Origin: an uncultured Bacteroidota bacterium
GTDB taxonomy: Bacteria > Bacteroidota > Bacteroidia > Chitinophagales > Chitinophagaceae
Assembly: GCA_903905685.1 (NCBI GenBank)
Contig: CAIVHI010000157.1
Span: 1 to 10,687 of the forward strand
Direction of reading: 5' to 3'
Length of the DNA stretch: 10,687 nt
The notes beneath the pieces are model-generated. The model saw only the letters and a program-made list of their open reading frames with translations, was not told the DNA's origin and searched no databases. The stretch's first letter is position 1. Every line of letters starts with the position of its first letter. Made by a program: the position numbers and the translations under genes. Shown here one piece after another: positions 6,786 through 10,687 of the stretch.

Positions 6786-7943
6786 GTGACGAACGAAAGA
6801 ACGGATAGGAAATTGAAGCTGGCCTTTGTGCACGACTGGTTTCGTGCCAATGGAGGTGCCGAAAAAGTGGCCGGCGAAATCATGGATACCTACAACACGG
6901 CCGATATAACCATCTATACGTTGTTCGATAGGTTCTCCGACCACGACCGCCGCGACATCCTGAAATCTTGGCCCATCCGCACATCGTTCTTGCAACGGTT
7001 GCCGGCCATTGACAAATATTACCGATTCCTGCTGCCCGTAATGCCAGCCTTGATGCGGCGTTTCAACCTTACGGGCTACGACCTCATCCTGTCCACATCG
7101 CACGCAGTAGCCAAGGGCTTCCGCAGCGATGGCGCTCTGCACATCTGCTACTGCCACACCCCCATGCGCTATGTGTGGGATATGTATGATGACTATGCCG
7201 CACACCACAAATTCGGCGGGTCGGGATTGTACCGCAAGTTCATCCTGTCCATCCGCAAGTGGGATTTGGAATCGGCCGATAACGTGCACTACTTCATCGC
7301 GAACTCGGAGCATGTGCGCCAACGCATCGCCACACATTACAATCGGGCATCCGTGGTGATATACCCTCCGGTAAGGGTGTCGAAGTTCGGGCTGTGGGAC
7401 GGACCGAGGGAGGACTACTACCTCTGCCCCGGTCGGTTTGTGCCCTATAAAAAGATTGATATGGTGATGCGCGCCTTCCGGCAAATGCCCAACCGCAAGC
7501 TCCTGCTTATTGGCGACGGCTATGGCACCGGGGAATTTCGCGAGTTGATGGCCGATGCCCCCAACATCACGTGGCTGGGCTACCGCCCCGACGCCGAAAT
7601 GATTGGCTACATGCAGCGCGCCAAAGCCTGCATTTTTGCCGCCAAAGAAGACTTCGGCATCATGTGCGTGGAGTCTCAGGCCTGCGGCACCCCCGTGTTG
7701 GCATTGAACTATGGCGGCTATCAAGAAACCGTGGTTGACGGTAAAACGGGCTACCTTTTTGAAGAACAAAACGAGGCCGGCGTAATGGCAGCCGTAGCAC
7801 AATTTGAAGCCACCCCCCTCACCGACCATGCCGCCATACGCCGCCACGCCGTTCGATTCTCCGACGACCGCTTTCGCGAGGAACTGACGGAATTTGTGAG
7901 CCGCTGCCGCGCATCCTTCACCGGCAAAAAGCAGTCGCCATGA
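6786..7943 (+). CDS. GT4 family glycosyltransferase, WbaZ-like
   Basis: Predicted to transfer a sugar from a nucleotide donor to the lipid-linked glycan in the cytoplasm. The 385-residue GT-B protein has an N-terminal FVHDW with GGAEKV (23-28), the CHTPMRYVWD motif typical of the WbaZ-like group (123-132), a nucleotide-sugar site beginning at GRFVPYKK, and the E-x7-E motif in EDFGIMCVE (E288, E296), followed by the CGTPV loop. The Salmonella WbaZ member is a mannosyltransferase; the substrate here is not shown. I prefer GTG 6786, 17 bases after the previous stop and preceded by an A-rich stretch. An in-frame ATG at 6699 would add 29 residues but lies 70 bases inside the previous gene, and those residues do not resemble the family. 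The stop overlaps the ligase start (ATGA), so the two are probably translationally coupled. Confidence 0.9.
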   Translation: MTNERTDRKLKLAFVHDWFRANGGAEKVAGEIMDTYNTADITIYTLFDRFSDHDRRDILKSWPIRTSFLQRLPAIDKYYRFLLPVMPALMRRFNLTGYDLILSTSHAVAKGFRSDGALHICYCHTPMRYVWDMYDDYAAHHKFGGSGLYRKFILSIRKWDLESADNVHYFIANSEHVRQRIATHYNRASVVIYPPVRVSKFGLWDGPREDYYLCPGRFVPYKKIDMVMRAFRQMPNRKLLLIGDGYGTGEFRELMADAPNITWLGYRPDAEMIGYMQRAKACIFAAKEDFGIMCVESQACGTPVLALNYGGYQETVVDGKTGYLFEEQNEAGVMAAVAQFEATPLTDHAAIRRHAVRFSDDRFREELTEFVSRCRASFTGKKQSP

Positions 7944-9169
7944 ACATGCTACAGGCCGACAAATACGTGGCCCGTGCGCTGATGGCGGGGTTTTTCCTGC
8001 CTCCAAAGGGGCAGTCTGCGGTCATTATGGGCTATGCGGTCTATATGCTGGTGCGTTCCAAAGTGTTCCAAAAAAGGGTCGATTGGCAAGGGTTGGCTTG
8101 GGCGGCTGCCTTGGGCAGCGGTTGGCTCATCTGCATGTTGGCCTTCCCGTTTACGCCGGCCGAATTAAGGCCGGTGCTACACGGCATTTGCGAGCGCAAA
8201 ACGGCCCTATTCCTGGCACCCGCCATTTTCTCGTTCATCGACCGGCGTTTGCTGCAATCCACCCTGGCCGAGCGCATGTATTTTGTGTATGCCGCCGTAG
8301 CCGCCGGCCTCACCACCAACCTAATGTTCCTCGCCCACGTACTGACCCTTGGCACAGGCCACGCAGCGGTGGGCCATGTGGAGTATCGGCAGTATCTCGA
8401 ATCGGTATCGGGCATGCATCCCACGTACTTGGGCATGTACTTGGCCTTCGCCATCGCGTTATTGCTTACCTCAGACGGGAAGATGAAGCCCGTTTTGAAA
8501 TATGTACTGCTGTCACTGCTGCTGTTCTTCAGCCTATGCACCTTCGCCAAATCGCCTACACTGGCACTCCTACTTATACTTTTGATAGAGGCTTGGAAGC
8601 GTAGACACCGCATTTTGAAGCATGCTGCCGCACTGGCCGCTATGGGTGCCTTGCTGGCGGTGTCGTTTGCCGTGGTGCCGTTTTTCAGGCAGCGCGTGGC
8701 CGAGTTGTTTACCGTAGGCGATGGCGCATCGGCATCCAACGTCCACGCCAACTCCGTAAAGGAGCGGCAAGTAATCTGGAACACCGACCTCGCGGTATTG
8801 CACCAAGACGGTGTAATGCTCATGGGTGTGGGTCCCGGCAGGCTACAGCAACGCCTCAACCAAGTCTACTTTTGGCGTTCGCTAAACGACGGTGCCACCT
8901 TCGGCTATTTCGACCCGCACAATGAGTATATGTGGCAGTGGCTATCTTTCGGAATTGCCGGCGTGCTCTTCTTGGTCATGGTCTTTGGCATTCATGTCGG
9001 TACCGCAGTCAAAGCCCGCTGTTACCCTTACATTTACCTCTTGATCATCGTCGCCATCACCTGCTTCACCGAGAGTATTTTGGCGAGGCAATACGGCATT
9101 ATGTTGAGTGCCGTGATGGGTGGGGTATGGTTTTTCGGGTTGAGGGGGGATGGGGAAAAACGATTGTAG
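7940..9169 (+). CDS. O-antigen ligase family membrane protein (WaaL/Wzy_C type)
   Basis: A 409-residue polytopic inner-membrane protein predicted to move the exported glycan from undecaprenyl diphosphate to its acceptor, probably lipid A-core, on the periplasmic side. Hydrophobic helices cover most of residues 12-245. A large periplasmic loop (about 250-330) holds SVKERQVIW (272-280), GVGPGR (296-301) and DPHNEY (325-330), the arginine and histidine region conserved in this family; two or three helices follow (about 332-350, 363-379, 386-400). HPTYLGMY (160-167) and ESILARQYG (378-386) also fit Bacteroidota ligases. Beside an ABC exporter a Wzy polymerase is not needed, which favours ligase over polymerase, though the two share a fold and cannot be separated by sequence alone. 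The ATG overlaps the preceding TGA by four bases. It ends the rightward unit and converges with the barrel gene. Confidence 0.85.
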   Translation: MNMLQADKYVARALMAGFFLPPKGQSAVIMGYAVYMLVRSKVFQKRVDWQGLAWAAALGSGWLICMLAFPFTPAELRPVLHGICERKTALFLAPAIFSFIDRRLLQSTLAERMYFVYAAVAAGLTTNLMFLAHVLTLGTGHAAVGHVEYRQYLESVSGMHPTYLGMYLAFAIALLLTSDGKMKPVLKYVLLSLLLFFSLCTFAKSPTLALLLILLIEAWKRRHRILKHAAALAAMGALLAVSFAVVPFFRQRVAELFTVGDGASASNVHANSVKERQVIWNTDLAVLHQDGVMLMGVGPGRLQQRLNQVYFWRSLNDGATFGYFDPHNEYMWQWLSFGIAGVLFLVMVFGIHVGTAVKARCYPYIYLLIIVAITCFTESILARQYGIMLSAVMGGVWFFGLRGDGEKRL

Positions 9170-9209
9170 AAAATTGGGGGTGTACGAAACGGACCTTCGC
9201 GTAGCCCAC
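9170..9209 (-). terminator. Weak hairpin between convergent genes
   Basis: The 69-base gap between the ligase and the barrel gene contains an interrupted stem: CGAA (9185-9188) with TTCG (9196-9199), TA (9183-9184) with TA (9202-9203) past a two-base bulge, and GGG (9178-9180) with CCC (9205-9207). On the minus strand it is followed by CCAATTTT, a short T-run that could end transcription of the barrel gene. No T-run follows on the plus strand. The stem is broken and the assignment is tentative. Confidence 0.22.
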
Positions 9210-9238
9210 CGCGTAGTGTGTATACGTGTTGTTCCCGC

Positions 9239-10687
9239 TTACCTAATATGATAAGTATACCCCAAGACCAACGAATATGAGTCGTACCTATAGGTAGCGG
9301 TTTGCTTGTAGTTGGGAATGGCGCCTAGGGCGTTGGTATTGTCGAGGGGATTGGCGATGTTGGCGAGCGGTTGGAAGTTGTTGTTGGTGCCAAACGTGTA
9401 GGTTACCCCCAAGTGGAGGTCCGATTTTTTGTTCTTCTTGATCATGCCCACATTGATATGGTACAGATTGATGTCGGAAAAACTCAATTTTTGGCCGGGT
9501 TGGTGCAGGGTGTCCACATAGCGGTACTCCCAAAAGTCATTAGCCACTTTTTGATAGGCAGTATAGTCGGTACGGAAACTTACCAAGGCATAGATGTTTT
9601 CCGTTACCTTTTGTTTCACCGCAATAGCCACATTGGTAACCGACCTCGCGGATTCACGGAGTTCCAAATAATTGGCACTATTGATGGCGCTCAGGCCATT
9701 TTGAATCAGGCTTTTGTTTTGCCACACGGGTTGAAGGAAGCCCGATGAATCGGGGGTGGCTGCATTATAGGGGGCAATGGGGGCAAAATATTCTGCCGTA
9801 ATGCACAAATTGGTGGTTCTCAACGCATAGTCAATGCCTACACTCACCGAGAACGGCGACTTGAAATACGACTGCAGGTCTCCCTGCCTATCGTTGAGTG
9901 CATAGGAAAACGGGTGGATATTGCTCAGGTAAGAGGCCGAGTCGGCAAAGCCGCCGCTGTAGTATATGTCGCGGGCTATGTAGGCAAAGCCGCCCAAGTT
10001 GATGCTTGGGGTAGTGATGTTGGCACCAAGTTTAAGGTTGCCGAAGTCTAAGGCCACCGCGCACTTGAAGTACATCCTCACATTGTAAAAAGATAGGTTC
10101 TCAACATCGTTGAATCCAATGGAGTTGATCCCTACGCCGTTGTTGACCTGATAGTTGTTGTAAAGATTGGAGCTGCTGTCGGGAAATGCACGCGCCACAA
10201 ACGATGAGGAATAGGTTTGGGTGCGGTAGGCCACTATCGGTGTCAGGCCGATGGCGGCATGTTCGCTGAGTTTGTAGGAGTATCCAAAGCCGAAGCAAAG
10301 TTCGGTCATCGATGTTTGCAGGTTGTAATCGCCTATGTATTCCACCGGCCCATTGGTGGAATCCCGGTAGTTGTCGAAGCCCAATTTATGGGGGTCGTTA
10401 TTGAAGATCCCGTTGTTCCTATCGCCGTCATACCTATAGGAGAAATTGTTGGACGTCTGGTTTTTAGTGAACAACATGTATCCAAACGTGGACCGCGACG
10501 TTTTTTTGGTCTTGTAGATGCCGCTTACGGCCACCAATGGAATGGCCTGAAATTGGTCCGACAACAAATCGACACCCGGCCCGCCGCCATTTTTTATGGT
10601 CGCATACTCCATCTGGTAGCTAGCCGCACTTACCGATATCGTATTGCTGTCTATGAAGGATAGTGCACCGGGATTATAATATACCGC
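9239..10687 (-). CDS. OmpP1/FadL-family outer membrane barrel protein, 5' end outside the window
   Basis: The last 482 codons of a gene whose start lies beyond the right edge. The frame stays open from 10612 to 10687 and encodes AVYYNPGALSFIDSN, the N-terminal NPG/NPA segment typical of OmpP1/FadL/TodX proteins, so the ATG at 10612 is internal and not the start. The rest is rich in alternating aromatic and polar strands: GFGYSYKLSEHAAIGLTP, the LKLGANITTPSINLGG strand pair characteristic of the family, and a final LVLGYTYHIR. The family forms 14-stranded barrels that pass hydrophobic compounds through the outer membrane. Bacteroidota carry many paralogues of unknown substrate, and none can be assigned here. 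Only the signal peptide and a short N-terminal stretch should be missing. It is convergent with the glycan unit, with no sign of a functional link. Confidence 0.85.
   Translation of the reverse strand, partial: AVYYNPGALSFIDSNTISVSAASYQMEYATIKNGGGPGVDLLSDQFQAIPLVAVSGIYKTKKTSRSTFGYMLFTKNQTSNNFSYRYDGDRNNGIFNNDPHKLGFDNYRDSTNGPVEYIGDYNLQTSMTELCFGFGYSYKLSEHAAIGLTPIVAYRTQTYSSSFVARAFPDSSSNLYNNYQVNNGVGINSIGFNDVENLSFYNVRMYFKCAVALDFGNLKLGANITTPSINLGGFAYIARDIYYSGGFADSASYLSNIHPFSYALNDRQGDLQSYFKSPFSVSVGIDYALRTTNLCITAEYFAPIAPYNAATPDSSGFLQPVWQNKSLIQNGLSAINSANYLELRESARSVTNVAIAVKQKVTENIYALVSFRTDYTAYQKVANDFWEYRYVDTLHQPGQKLSFSDINLYHINVGMIKKNKKSDLHLGVTYTFGTNNNFQPLANIANPLDNTNALGAIPNYKQTATYRYDSYSLVLGYTYHIR

Noticed and set aside
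6765..8006. A 413-codon open frame on the minus strand opposite almost the whole second GT4 gene
   Set aside because: Its translation shows no recognisable family and is rich in H, A, V and G. The plus strand encodes a clear GT4 enzyme with conserved motifs, so the open frame is a by-product of codon use.
8041..8859. A 272-codon open frame on the minus strand opposite the ligase gene
   Set aside because: Serine/alanine/arginine-rich sequence with no domain, fully inside a coding region with clear family motifs on the other strand.
9198..9216. Direct repeat CGCGTAG, two copies 12 bases apart
   Set aside because: Only 7 bp and two copies in a 69-base convergent gap, with no further copies or structure to support a binding site or array.

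Overview
The window looks like chromosomal DNA from a member of the Bacteroidota, possibly the Chitinophagales/Sphingobacteriales side; the rank below phylum is a guess. The indications are genes without clear Shine-Dalgarno sequences but often with A/T-rich leaders, a TAnnTTTG-type promoter element, and an OmpP1/FadL-type barrel in the style of that phylum. Base composition is roughly balanced by eye. Coding density is very high and every gap is shorter than about 140 bases. I saw no RNA gene, insertion sequence, CRISPR array or attachment site.

Positions 108-9169 form a cell-surface polysaccharide locus made of two divergent transcription units that meet near 5650-5707. The leftward unit (minus strand, in transcription order) is an ABC-2 glycan export permease (wzm-like, 4904-5692), its ATPase (wzt-like, 4176-4904, TGATG overlap), a large two-domain GT2 glycosyltransferase (2292-4139), an unnamed polytopic GT-C-like membrane protein (994-2226), and an initiating phosphoglycosyl transferase (108-839). 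A possible intrinsic terminator closes this unit at 38-68. The rightward unit is two GT4 glycosyltransferases (5707-6768 and 6786-7943) followed by an O-antigen-ligase-family protein (7940-9169, ATGA overlap).

Together these genes describe an ABC-transporter-dependent glycan route. The phosphoglycosyl transferase loads the first sugar phosphate on undecaprenyl phosphate. The GT2 and the two GT4 enzymes extend the chain in the cytoplasm. Wzm/Wzt flips the finished chain across the inner membrane, and the ligase moves it onto an acceptor such as lipid A-core. The GT-C-like protein may decorate the glycan on the periplasmic side. The two GT4 enzymes resemble the MtfB-like and WbaZ-like groups, which include mannosyltransferases, so a mannose-containing polymer is a reasonable but unproven guess. 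The ATPase has no C-terminal glycan-binding domain, and no chain-terminating enzyme is visible in the window.

At the right end, converging on the ligase, lies the 3' part of an OmpP1/FadL-family outer-membrane barrel gene (9239 to the window edge), probably unrelated to the glycan locus. The main points for a second look are an inverted repeat with a T-run at the divergent junction, a 14-bp palindrome overlapping a TAnnTTTG box just upstream of the GT-C-like gene, and the altered WAEAG motif in that protein. I see no clearly new defence or mobile system; this is a fairly coherent glycan locus with some unusual details.
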